Positions 39,001-51,100 of a stretch of DNA of 64,000 nucleotides are shown here, in pieces. The position numbers and the translations under genes were made by a program. The notes under the pieces are model-generated. The model did no database searches. It was not told the origin of the DNA and was given only the letters and a program-made list of their open reading frames with translations. The DNA is from Pomacea canaliculata (taxonomy: Eukaryota > Mollusca > Gastropoda > Architaenioglossa > Ampullariidae): contig NC_037593.1 in assembly GCF_003073045.1 (NCBI RefSeq), positions 2,657,525-2,721,524 of the forward strand, written 5' to 3'. Position 1 is the first letter of the stretch; each line of letters begins with the position of its first letter.

Positions 39001-39179
39001 GTGATCAGCAGAACTGTTTTCTGATGCGTCGATAAAGAATTATTCCCATTGACTCTTAATATACCTATCGCTATAAATATATATAACGCTACTGTCAGAC
39101 AGACGTAGGTTACAACTAATGTTTTTATGTAAGTGAAAACAAGGTTAGCGTCATTGGAGTCCTCCATGGCAGCGGCCAT
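36075..39179 (-). CDS. PIGL: N-acetylglucosaminyl-phosphatidylinositol de-N-acetylase
   Basis: Seven exons on the minus strand: 39179-38897, 38628-38529, 38014-37924, 37523-37456, 37218-37187, 36597-36464 and 36206-36075, phases matching throughout; 279 aa. Catalyses the second step of GPI-anchor synthesis, removing acetate from GlcNAc-PI on the cytoplasmic face of the ER. One N-terminal membrane anchor (about residues 20-41, LVVTYVCLTVALYIFIAIGIL) precedes the LmbE/PIG-L domain. Zinc-site and catalytic motifs are AHPDDE at 61-66 and GVSGHKNH (His170, His173). Other family blocks are TNGNFYGNGLTREKE, LQSVNILRKY and the C-terminal LYIIFSRYM. Length and order fit animal PIGL. The 32-nt fifth exon is unusually small but is supported by the frame and by conserved residues around it. 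Confidence 0.95.
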
Positions 39180-41850
39180 GTTTGTTACATGCTAGGAGAG
39201 TAGCCTCCCTTGAGCCAGCTTCGTTCCTTTCACGAACTCGTCCGTAGTTTCGTCGGTTTCTGCCTTTTGATTTGTTTTTCCACAATTTCCAAGATGTCTA
39301 AATTAATCGAGACAGTTTCGGGTCCTACTGCCTACATAATTTTTTTTTGCTTTCGCATACGAAAGTGATGTAGCGGATCAAAAATGGTTTGCCTTTGGAC
39401 GTGTTGAAGCCAAGATTTACGTAAGATTCAAGGTTTGTGTGGACTAGCGACTCTCAAATTCTGTGTCCATGCAACCGCTACCTGTGTTTCAGGGTGAAAG
39501 GACGACATTAGACTCTACCTTCTTTAGTGTAGCACTACTGCTACCTTCTTTGTCATGTTTATATAGTGTTGGAGGCAATGCCTCACACAAAACAAGTACA
39601 AACCAAGGTTTAAAATCTGCTCGCACGACGAGACTTTTATTTTTCCTCAAATTAACACCAAATAAGATTGTAACTTTTTTTTTAATTAAATTTTTTATAT
39701 TCAAAGGCTTAAGAAGAGACGATTGCCAGTTTGAAGCTGGCATGGAACTTTTTTAAAACTCAAAATATATCACCATGCCCAAATGAGAATTAAGTTTCTG
39801 ATGGCTTTCAACTTAATTTAGCTTATATACACAAACCACGAACTATATACGTCCGTGCACAAACCAAGAGTTTGACAGTCTGTGCTCAATGACTATAAAT
39901 ACACTGGTGCTAACTAAATTTTGCAGTAATGCTCCTTTCATCTATGGGAAGGTTCTAGATTATGTTTGGTTTATGTATTTTCCTCCAGAGCATCTTCAGT
40001 GTTTATTTTACCCTTTTTTTTTTTAAACCAATGGCTCCAAGTGTACTATACAGAGCAAATTTTGAAAAACATCATTGAGCACCCTTAGAGAGACATGTTG
40101 TGGCACTTCCCTTTGATCTGGTGTACCAGCGTACAGAACTAGAATGCCATAGAAATGCATGTGAGAACCACTTTCATTGTCTAAGGTGTCCATGAGTGAT
40201 GATAATAATGAATTTATTTTATGTAGCACATTACTCCACCATCACAGGCAGGCTCAAAGTGCTTCATAAAAAACAAAAACTATGCAGACATTAATAATGA
40301 ACAGTGATCTAAAAAATCAATAAGATTATTCCAGTTTAGCCACTCATGTTAACACCATCAATACATGTGGACTGTACCCTTTGCATGAAATCTTAGGTAA
40401 GTGAATAAAGTTTTTGCTTTAAAAAGTAGTTGAAAGTACGATATTTTTTTTATAGAAGCTCTTTGGTGGAGTGGTTAAACTTTTGCAGACAGAAATATGG
40501 TTCCATAATGACAATTCCTGTTATGGCGAGATGGCACTGACATGGCAGTAAAAATAAAATGGTGTAGAAAAAAGTGGCACAGGCAGAAAATTAAATCTGG
40601 GAATATATGAATTTGCATTATTGATGCATAGATGAATATCGCACAAAAAAGCTTAACAGGAAAAAACGAAATACAATGGAGAGCTTATCCTCTCTAGCCA
40701 GTTTGGCGAAGGGATCTAACATTTATTTCAATATTGTTTCCAGAATTCACATGCAAGAGTGATGAATGAATAAGTGATCACAATATATCAAAAATGAGCC
40801 GTCAACTTAGCACCTTTAGGGGACATCAAGAGCACAGGAAGCGCAGGAGTGCACTGATGCAACACATCAATTACATAATTGAATAAGCTCAATTCAAATG
40901 AAGTAGTGGATCAAGTTTTAACGATGAAAGAGTTTGCAGGAGAAATCAAGGCAGGTGACACTGAGTACCTGTTGGTAAAAAAAGAAAGAGAAAACAATAG
41001 CTTTTTTTTTCCTCTGGGTCCACTGAGATTTTTTTAAATACAATTCCAAAATTGTCGTAAAGAAGCCATCAATTTTCAGTTGATCATCAGCAGGAAACAA
41101 TCATTCCATGCAGGCACATGCGCACACAAAGATTCATTTTGCCAAGACTTTTTATTCAGCAAAGAAAAATTAACTTTCCACTTCTTCAACATTACCATGT
41201 GAAGCACAGTTTTGATCATTTAAATAAAAGCTATTGATAACACCCGATGCACTCATAATCAGTTTTTTTTCAAGATTTGGCTGAATATTCACCAAAATGA
41301 GTAAATATATTCACCTTTCACCATAAATATTTTTTTAATACCCAATATATCATACAAGATAAATGACAGGGCCTGCTTTGACACATTATTAAGAAACATG
41401 TAAATCTTCAAAGTATGACTATTGAAAGTGAGCTGGTGTGTGCCATTGTTAAATGAGCCTCAAGAAAATAATTTAAGAATAGATTATAATGCATACTTTA
41501 AGACAAGAGCAGCTAATAAGCCAATGTTCATAAAAATAACCACATAAATGTTTAACAGTCGGCAAAAGTCAAAAATCTATGCCCACTTTTATTTGAAATG
41601 AATGTCTACGTAGAGAAGGAACATACGTTATACATTATAAAATCCCCTAACAATCAAACATAAAAATGATCAAGGACTGGAAAGTCTTATCAGACTGTTT
41701 TGAAGAAAATTCCAGACTAGCTAAATATTTGCTTTAGATACTTTTAGTGTTTCACATTATTTTGTTGAGATTGACCTATATATTTAATAAATTTGTGGTC
41801 AGCAAGTAACCAAGTAAAATGATTTGTATTGATTCATTTTATATTAACAT
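39180..41850. other. intergenic between PIGL and the AIFM3-type gene
   Basis: AT-rich. Contains a repeat relic near 40200-40275 (text tagcacattactccacc...ctcaaagtgcttcataaa) and another possible short one near 40450-40550. The minus-strand AATAAA at 41851-41856 may end the AIFM3-type transcript. No other exon recognised. Confidence 0.45.
40200..40275. repeat. SINE-tail-like repeat relic
   Basis: The 'tttatgtagcacattactccacc...gctcaaagtgcttcataaa' text is of a kind widespread in marine invertebrate genomes. A related 'aaagtgctttgagtccgccc...aaaagtgctgtacaaatc' piece lies at 52845-52900. Confidence 0.4.
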
Positions 41851-42185
41851 TTTATTATTATTAATCACCAAAAAAGGGACATGCCCACCAATTATCACAT
41901 TTACATGAAGTCTCTCTTCAGCAGCACAAGTCTGTGTAACAACCTTTATACAACATCATGGAGAAAAGAATTCTATCATCATCCCATTTCGCTGACATCC
42001 TATTTTGTTGAGCAGAAACACAGTCATGTGGTAAAGAATAGTGAGCTCAGAAGCTTGTCATGCAAAATGATTGTGCAAATTTTTTTTTTTTTCCAATTAG
42101 GGGTGGCACATTCATTTGATCATGTCATCCCAACAGTTTGGTTCTTCAAACTTATTTCCTTTGATCATCTTTTCTTGACTCGGTT

Positions 42186-45100
42186 TCATAACTTCTGCTT
42201 TAGTCTTCCCACCCAGCTTTTTGGATCATTCCTAGAAGACAAAGAAAGTAACTGATAGAACACAGACACTAATCACGATAAAATAAATCACAACATGCAC
42301 CATGCATTTTGTCTGCATACATGTGCTGTCTGAATGCAAACACCTGGAATAAAACACTTTTGAAGTAGTTAAACTATTAATAGAGATGAAAATCTGTACC
42401 TTAAAATTAAAGCTATTTCATGTTTTTATTAGGCTGAATACTGGAGGCAACAACAAGAGTTTTTTTTAATCATGTAAATACAGAAAAGGTATGCAAAATG
42501 ACTCTTCTGAATTGACAGCTCATACTCAAAAATTATTTTTTAAACATGTTGCCTTGTCATTAAGCTTTTATTGATTTAAACTTACTGTATCTCAGACTTC
42601 AAAATGGTATCTCCTTTCTCCATGAGAGAGGCTGCCTGTGACACAATGGGATCAAAGGCAAGACTTGCGACAGCAACAACTTTATCTCCTCTGCAAATAT
42701 AAACATGTACACAAACTCTCAAAATGATCTGCAACATTTTCAAGTGAAATTTCTTAACAAGTGTAACACAATACCACAAAGATATTTACTTTGCAAATGC
42801 TGAATAACAAAATATTACCAGGTTATTAGAAACTAAATAACTGATTAGTATTCAATTCTTATGATAACAGATGTATCTTTAAAAAAATACAACCCTATTT
42901 CTGATTCTATTGAGAAAATGACACAAATGTAGCAAAAAAGGTTAAAACTGTGTAATGTGATTACTATATTTATATATCTCTAAAACTGCTCATTGCATCA
43001 ATAAGATGCCACAAATCTCATAACCATATCATGTTATTGATGTTATCATTCTTATATCCCAAAATGCATATACATTTGACATAGATTAAGTACAAATAAA
43101 TTAACAAGGAATGCTGGGCAATTAAAACACCATGCAAGGAGAATGTGACAAATCTTTGTTAAAAAAAAAGGTGCCACATCCTGTTTGTGCCACTTTATTT
43201 GAGCAACATGAAAATCATTCCTGTTCTTACTTGGTGTAAAAGGCTGCAAACTGAGGAGCTGATAAGTCTCCATGTACCACGATATCATCATAGCCATGTC
43301 CATAACCTGCACACACACATCCAGGCAAACCCATGAAGACCAAAAACATCACACCATCCTTTGCTTGATGCTATCAAAGAGAAAGGAATACACTGAAACT
43401 CAATGAGGTGTAATTATTTTCAAAGATTAAAAATAATGAAAGCACAACTCTGCACAATAAGTACTACTAAGTATTTGATTATGAGCATCCAACTCTCGGA
43501 ATTTTCATCGACTTCTCAATTTACTTAGAAAAGCTAAAAACAAACTAGTACCTGTATAGCGAACACTTTTGCCATACATTACAGTCCAGAAGAAAGGCAC
43601 ACTGTGGATTTCCACTTTCTTGTTAAGCATGTTCAAAGCGGCAATGCGACCTGCAACATTGTGAAAGCTGTTTTGAAGTCTTCTCCAATCTGTGTCACTC
43701 CCAGAAGTGGGTGTGTAGGAGGTGTGTTTGTGTATTGTCCTCTCACTTGTTCACACACATGCACTTTCTCACGCATGCACACCAACAACCCTACACTCTT
43801 GCTCTCTCTTCCACAAACAAATTCCCACCTCCCCTCACACAGACACACAAACATCCCTACACTCTTGCTCTCTCTCCTACACAAGTACATTCCCACCACC
43901 CCTCACACACACATACACACCATGCTGATGAGCCATCTGCCAGTGCTGGACATTTGACTGCTGATTGCTGTTTAAAAACAAGGGAAACTCCACAATATCT
44001 CCAGCAGCAAACACCCCAGATTGGTTGGTCTTCATGTACTGCAAATCCAGTTATATGACATCCATCAACTTGTGCTTTCAAGAAGATACCAATTGTTAAA
44101 TCTGCTTTATAAAGTTTTGCACATAACTGGTAAGCAATAAAAATCTTGAACTAATTGGATTTTGATAGTGAGAAACAGCATGAATGAGCCATGCCCTATT
44201 CTCTAACCTAACAAGCCACTTATTAATGAAAAACAAATACTCATGTACATTACCTTCAAATGTGTATAGCTATATAAAACAAAGAGTAATACCTAATAGA
44301 TAATCATTTAACATTCTCATGCTTATAATCACACCTTGCATAGAACTTTGTTTATTGGAAGCTAAAGTTTGTTTCCTGTAGCAGGAATGCCTGTTGTCAG
44401 AATAGTGCAACTCTGGCAGTACTCTGGATGGCCTTACAAACAATTCAGCAAGAGACACAAGACCCTAGACGGAAAGCACTCAAAATTCAGCACAAACATC
44501 ATTGGCTGCATCTAATTAGCTGGAAGCTGAAAGGTCCTTCCTCTAACCATCTATAACTTCACTTGCCACCAGGATATGAGTCCTCTCCCCAGATATTGGC
44601 ATACTGCAAGGTGATAAGCCCTTAACAGAGATTAGCTTGCCACATGTGAAGGAGGGGGGGGGGGGGAAAATTGGTGTTTTACGCCGTGTCAGCAGCTAAG
44701 GCTATATTACGGCAAGCAGCCAGCCCTGTAAACAGATGCCACGTGCAGAGAAAGATCAGCGTGCCCGAGACGAGAAATGAACTCAGGGCAGCCAACCTTC
44801 ACTGTATTGGTGACAGGCGCTAACAGTGCTAACCGTTGCGCCACCGGACCGCTTTGAGTGGGGGGGGGGGGAAGCTGGTGTTTTAAGCAGAGCCAGTAAC
44901 TAAGGCTATATCACAGATGCCACATAAAGAACAGGATGCCCGAGACCAGAGCTGAACCCAGCCAGCCTTCATTGTATTGGTGGCAGACATGTTAAAGAAC
45001 AGAGAACCAACAACTTTGTATAAAATAAGATTGCCATACTCATAGTATACCAGGAACCTCTACTTTCAACGGTCAGGAGACATAAGATGGTCTTCTTTGG

Positions 45101-48100
45101 CCAAGTGACCCAGTGACCGAGTGACACCTTGTCAAAGGCTGTCCTTCAAGGCACCTTGGTGGCCAGAAAAAAAATGGCTTACGAATATCCTGTACTGAAC
45201 CTGCTATCACCCACAATAGGCAAGAATGGCGGGCCCTGTCAGCTGCCTCGTCTATCCATGTGATCCTCCAAAGACAGGTGCCAGCCAAGGGATGACTAAC
45301 TGGCAGGCACTAACCATTGCACCACCGGACCGCCCACACAATGTGAAGGGGATGCCAAGAGCCAGCATGGGGCCCAGGGCAGAGGACCTCTACAGGCCCC
45401 TTGTAATTGTGATCATAAAGATAGAGGTACACAATGCTGCATCTAAATACATCTTTAATCAGAACTTACTTTATCAACAGTAACAAACCCCCTATCTGTC
45501 ATCTTAATGCTGGAGTCTTTCAGAAAATCGGTAGCAGGTACGACACCTGAAAAACAAAAGGTAAATATCATACAAACTCTCTATAATTAATAAGTAATCT
45601 GTACAAGACATTTAGTGTAAATTTGAAACAGTAGTTCGATGATTCTTATAGACTTCATGCACTCAGTATTTTATCTTTGCCTGGCTCACAAAATCACACA
45701 GTCACTTTGGACCACACTGACTACTTACCTATACCCAGGACGCATAAATCCGCTGCCAGTGTGGTATCATCACTCAAAACTGCATGAGTCACATGGCCAT
45801 CCTCTCCTCTAAACTCCTTGATGCCACGCTCAAAGTAGAACTTGACTCCCTTATCCTCATGCATCTTGAAATAACATTACATTTCTAGCTGAGTAGCTCA
45901 TGTAACAGTTCTTATTTGACTAGCATGACAGATGTGACTTATGATCCTCGTAAGTTGTGAGCACATATTTCACTTTAATGCTATTTATTATGACAGAGTC
46001 TATCAACAGTATTTCATTAAAAACGCAGGATAACCCATCAAAATCATAACACAGTGTCACTTACAGTAGTGCTGAAGTAGTGGGGAAAATGCATTTATAA
46101 ACACTAAAAACATCCAAAAAAGATGAACATTTTTCTACAAAAATCAACATTACATAAACAGTTTTGCTAAACAAGTGATTCTAGCGGGGTAGGAAATGTT
46201 TTGTCATGTGATAAAATAATTATGCATGCACCTGATTTTAAAAAATCCAGCAATATAGAAAATGAATGAAAACTGAAAAAGCATCTTCATAAAATATGCC
46301 TTCAGGAATAAACTATATAGGGATAAGGTGGGAGGATGATTGATGAGGGGAGAGGGCTTAAAAATTAAGTATGCATATTTAATGATAGCATTTTCTTTCC
46401 CTAGCTATTGGGGAAAGAAGTAATCTGGAAGATTATAATTTAAATTTCCTGACAAGACATATTACATATACATCACTTTTTACAAAGACAAAAACAATGA
46501 TTTGGATGTAAGAACAATGCACTGTGTCATTTAATCCTAAAATTATAAAAGTGTTCTACAGATTTGTTCCTGGTTCCAGTTTGTGTGCTTAATATAACAC
46601 GGGACAATTAGACAACTACCAATGTTAGGGATGCAAATGCCCTTTTTTGCACTCGTAAATATTAATTCGATCACTCTACCTTACAGGCCATTCAAGGAGA
46701 CACACTTGCTTTCTATAATCAGAGACTGAAAAGGATTGAAATAAAAATGAAACTAGCAAAAACAAAATGTTCTGCTGTTATTGCTACCTGCTTAAAAATG
46801 AAGCCTATCTGTTCACCAAAAATGTGCTGAAGCGGCAATCTGCTAGTGCCAACCACGGACACACTGCTTGCTTTGTCATGCACAAAAGCTGCCACCTCCA
46901 GACCTGGTGAAACATTAATCTTCTGCATAAACCTTTCTGAGGGGGTAAACCACAGTAGATATTATTTTCTCACAGAAACACTGTTCACAGTAACTGCTAG
47001 AAATTAACACAATTCATGATTTTTGTTTGATGCTCTCATTAAAGATTCCCAGGCTTCTTAGCCATATTTATATATATATAAAACAATATGATAGGCAGGA
47101 TGGGTTTTTACACAAGCATCCACACACACACACACATATACATACACATGCATATGCAACAACTCAGGGTTCATATTGCTCTATAGAAAGAGAGAGGGAA
47201 ATTGCTTGGTTAAAGAATAAAGGTCTGGGGATAAGAAGATCATGGGTTTCACTGTCAATACCTGGTAGACAGTGAATATAAGGGGAAACATCCTGAACTA
47301 TCCACCGAGATAATATGTACATATATTGCAAAACTTCAGTAGGGAAAGGAATTTACTGTAGTAAGTCTTAAAATGAAAAAGTGAATATACATTCAACAAA
47401 TATTTAAAGCCTCACCACAATACATGTACACCTTTAGTGATTCATCAAAATTAAAAATGTTCCTATTCTGATTAATCATTTAAATGGAGATTGCTGCTTC
47501 AGGTACGTCCCAACCAAGACTACCATTATTTGCATTCTTTATTATTATGACTTAAATTCTTGGGGATGTTTAGAGTGGGAAGTACAAGTGAAATGCTCAT
47601 GCTGTTTCTTTGCGCCAGACATTAATCTACCACACATCAAAAAATACATGAAAAAAAAACAAACATCTTAAAAATAAACAAGTCATAAAAAAACAGTCAG
47701 ATTTTTTACAACAGATGTATCATGTTAATGTGCATGCGTGCATGTACAAACTGAATATTGAAGGTCAGTTACCCGAAACAACAAAGCATTAACAAGGAAT
47801 AACTCAAGGTTAGTCAACTATGTTAAAGACATGCAGTAAGCATCACAGAAAGCGGAACAACCTACTTTACCATTAGTGGCTTGTCCACAAAAAGCACCAG
47901 GTAGCCTGGTGCTCTGCCATGAAATGAATTATTTAAAGAACTAGTAAATCTTTTAATGCTGGTATGCAGCAGGCACTCTTCAACTATATTGCCAAGAAAA
48001 CCAATACTGGTGACGTCAAGTGTAACACCCTATGTTAGGTAATGTTAATTTTCAGCAACGAATTTACAAAAGGCATAGATTATCATGTAAAGATAAAGAT

Positions 48101-51100
48101 CTATTCCCTTCAAAAGTTTTGAATGTGTTAATGCAGTGAAGGAAAAAAAAAACCTAGTGAAATATGGATGTGCGAATACAAAAAAACTATTAATAATTTG
48201 AGGTTCTGTCGTCTATTGGATTTTTTTTTTTGCAGGGGGAGTGGGGTACACATCTGGATAGAAAACACATGTGGGGGGAGGGGGGTATGTGTTTAAGTTG
48301 GGGAGTAAAAGATGAAAGTATCATACATTAAATCAAATGGTCTGCAGAAATATTTTCACCACCAAGACATTTCATCTTTTATTGTAAAAAAAGCAAGTGT
48401 GTCTCCATGCTCAATAACAACTAAGCTCCCTGGTAAAAAGTTAATATTTTAGTATTAGATAATGAAACATCTACTATATTATTTACTTTGTGGGAATTAA
48501 CAGGTCTCATGCTCTTAAGCATCTAATTCACAAATAGCTCCTGGAATCAGCATGCAATGCAAATTTTCATGCACTGTTAGGGGAGGAAATAAAACTAGGT
48601 GTGAGAATAACAGTTGTCTTGATTCTGTTTTGATGAACATGACTATCTCACAGCAGAAAATGTACAAAATCTGATTCTCAATAACCACATTTTGTTATAA
48701 GGATGAAATAAATTTCCACTGCCTATAACTTTATTTCAGAAAAAGTTCTGATTATAAATGTTATGAGAAAGTTTACACATTGCACAAATGGTTCACCACC
48801 ACTCAATGTCACCTATTAAAACTCCCTATAGTCTCCATATTGGTGTACCTTTTGCAACACGGAGCCAACTTGCTGGCCCAGGGCCAGCTGGAAAGGAACT
48901 TTAATCAGGTCCACAACGGACACACTTTTTGCTTTTTCAGCCAAACAAGAAGTCACCTCCATACCTGCACAACCATAGTGCATTGCAATAATGCAACATG
49001 CAGATGCTAATTTCAGTTCAGGAAAGTAAAAAGAAACAACCATATTCTTGCTGCCTAGTTGACTCTTGTAGTTTTCAATTAGTTCCTATCATAAGTACCA
49101 ATGGATAAAAGCTAAGATAGTTCAACACAGAAAAATTAAGTATACCTAATGCACCCAGTACATCAGTACATCCTTGTTATCTGGAATGCATGTGAAAACA
49201 CTATCCTGCAAGAAGCTTCTGTCCCACATTTGCTATACACTTTTTTCTATATGGAAAATGTTTTATAACAATTTCTGTTTACTCAGCTGTGGTTTATACA
49301 TCTAGTTTTGTCATTTTCAAAAGGAAAAATGTCAGAGAGGTGTACACTAGCTACACATAGCAAACAAAAGAACATTAAAAGAGAACAAAAGCAACTAAAA
49401 AACATCAAAAAAAGAACACCAGCAACTAAAAGAACATAACACCAAGAAGGCTGGAATGGAAAATATGGAGGATAGTGGCCAACATTTGGACAATGCACCT
49501 CCAGCACCAAAGGTGTGAAAAGGCAGAGAAACACTGAAAACAATGGCTGTTTACAACACCAAAGATGTGAATGGCCTATCCGTATACATACAAAGCACAA
49601 AGCGTTAATAAAAATTGAAGATAGGGTCTCTGGAAAAAATTCTACATGCTGTTCAAAAGCTGCTAACTGTAGATAACTGCATTAAAGAAAATGAACATTT
49701 CAAAACCAAATATTGCACAAAACAGTTGACCAGACGCAAAAAGCAGCAAGAACTATCTAAAATAGCAAACTTGCCTATAAATGATGAGCCAATGATGACA
49801 ACATTTTTCCCTTCGCTATTAGCAGCAATGTAATTGGCATCCTCTGGAGTACGCAGAACACAAATATTTTTTAAGTCCTGGCCTGGTATAGTCATTGTCC
49901 TTGGTCTGCACGACATACGAATGAATGGACAAGTATATAAAAAGACAGAAAATGCACACATTCATCCAAGATGGGATGTACGTGTAAAGATTTACAGAAA
50001 TATGTGAAAAAACAATTTATCAAAGAGGATGAAACATATATATGAGCATCCACACCTTTATATGTGTACATGCAGATACCAACACAGTTGCCATTATATC
50101 TACTTTTGAATGGACATACAGCAGTCACTATTTTTCAAATCAATCAATGCATACTTTTGTCCATAATTTTCAAAAACATTTCCACAAAGCAAATACATCA
50201 CCTTCCTCCTGTGGCCAATAGAAGAGCATTGTAGGAAATTGTAGAACCATCTGAAATGGTCACTTTTTTCTTTGCTGTATTGACACCAGTCACCTGTTAG
50301 ACAAGACCGTTACACACAGAGATTATTTTCTTCCACAATGACCTCACTGAGATGTCTCTTCAGAAACAAGCATGCAAAGATGCAGAGAAACACCATCTTG
50401 TGGCCTTCTGTGTGGCAATAAAAAATCTTGGATTACATTGCTTTAGCACGCCTTAGGACAGACCTGGGCAAACGCCGGCCCGCGGGCCGGATCCGGCCCG
50501 CCTCCTGTCTCTGACCGGCCCGCCCGCTGGCCGCCCACCAGTAAATATACTATATATACAGTATTGGATAAAACTGAGTTAACTATATTAGTCCGGCCCT
50601 CTAGAATCATTCCAGTTTCTCATCCGGCCCCTTGGGAAAATTAATTGCCCACCCCTGCCTTAGGATCTATGACACAATGAGTTTTGTTTTGTTTTTGCTA
50701 TTACTTTTTCAGCTTTTGCTTTCTTTTGTGTATCAAATGCGACTGCAGATCAGCAAGAGGTACAATATATAAATTATTTTATTTAAACTTATTTGAGCTG
50801 TAAAAAAGCAGAGTTTTCAGACTTTTTTGGAGTGAGCCATTAGTCCTTTCACCCCACCTCTGAAATCCTCTCCATAATATCTCAGAGTGTTTATTACATA
50901 CTTTAGGGACTGTCACATTTCCAAACATCCTAGCACTAATATTTCTACAAGCAGATTGAGCATTTAGAAATATCTAGAAAATGTGAGGCAGTATAAGTTA
51001 TACTACTTGTGGCATGGCACTACTAGGAACTGTAAGGCAGTAGAAGTAGTAGTTGTATTACTTGTAGTGTGGCACAACTAGGAAATGTAAGGCAGTAAAA

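Noticed and set aside
39295..39370. Short plus-strand ATG frame just upstream of PIGL, suggesting a divergent gene
   Set aside because: Only about 24 codons before a stop and no donor site; likely promoter-proximal non-coding sequence.
49764..49772. GT donor four bases downstream as an alternative to the GC donor of AIFM3 exon 9
   Set aside because: Using it would end the exon in phase 2, out of frame with both exon 10 copies, and would break the GSSFIG motif.
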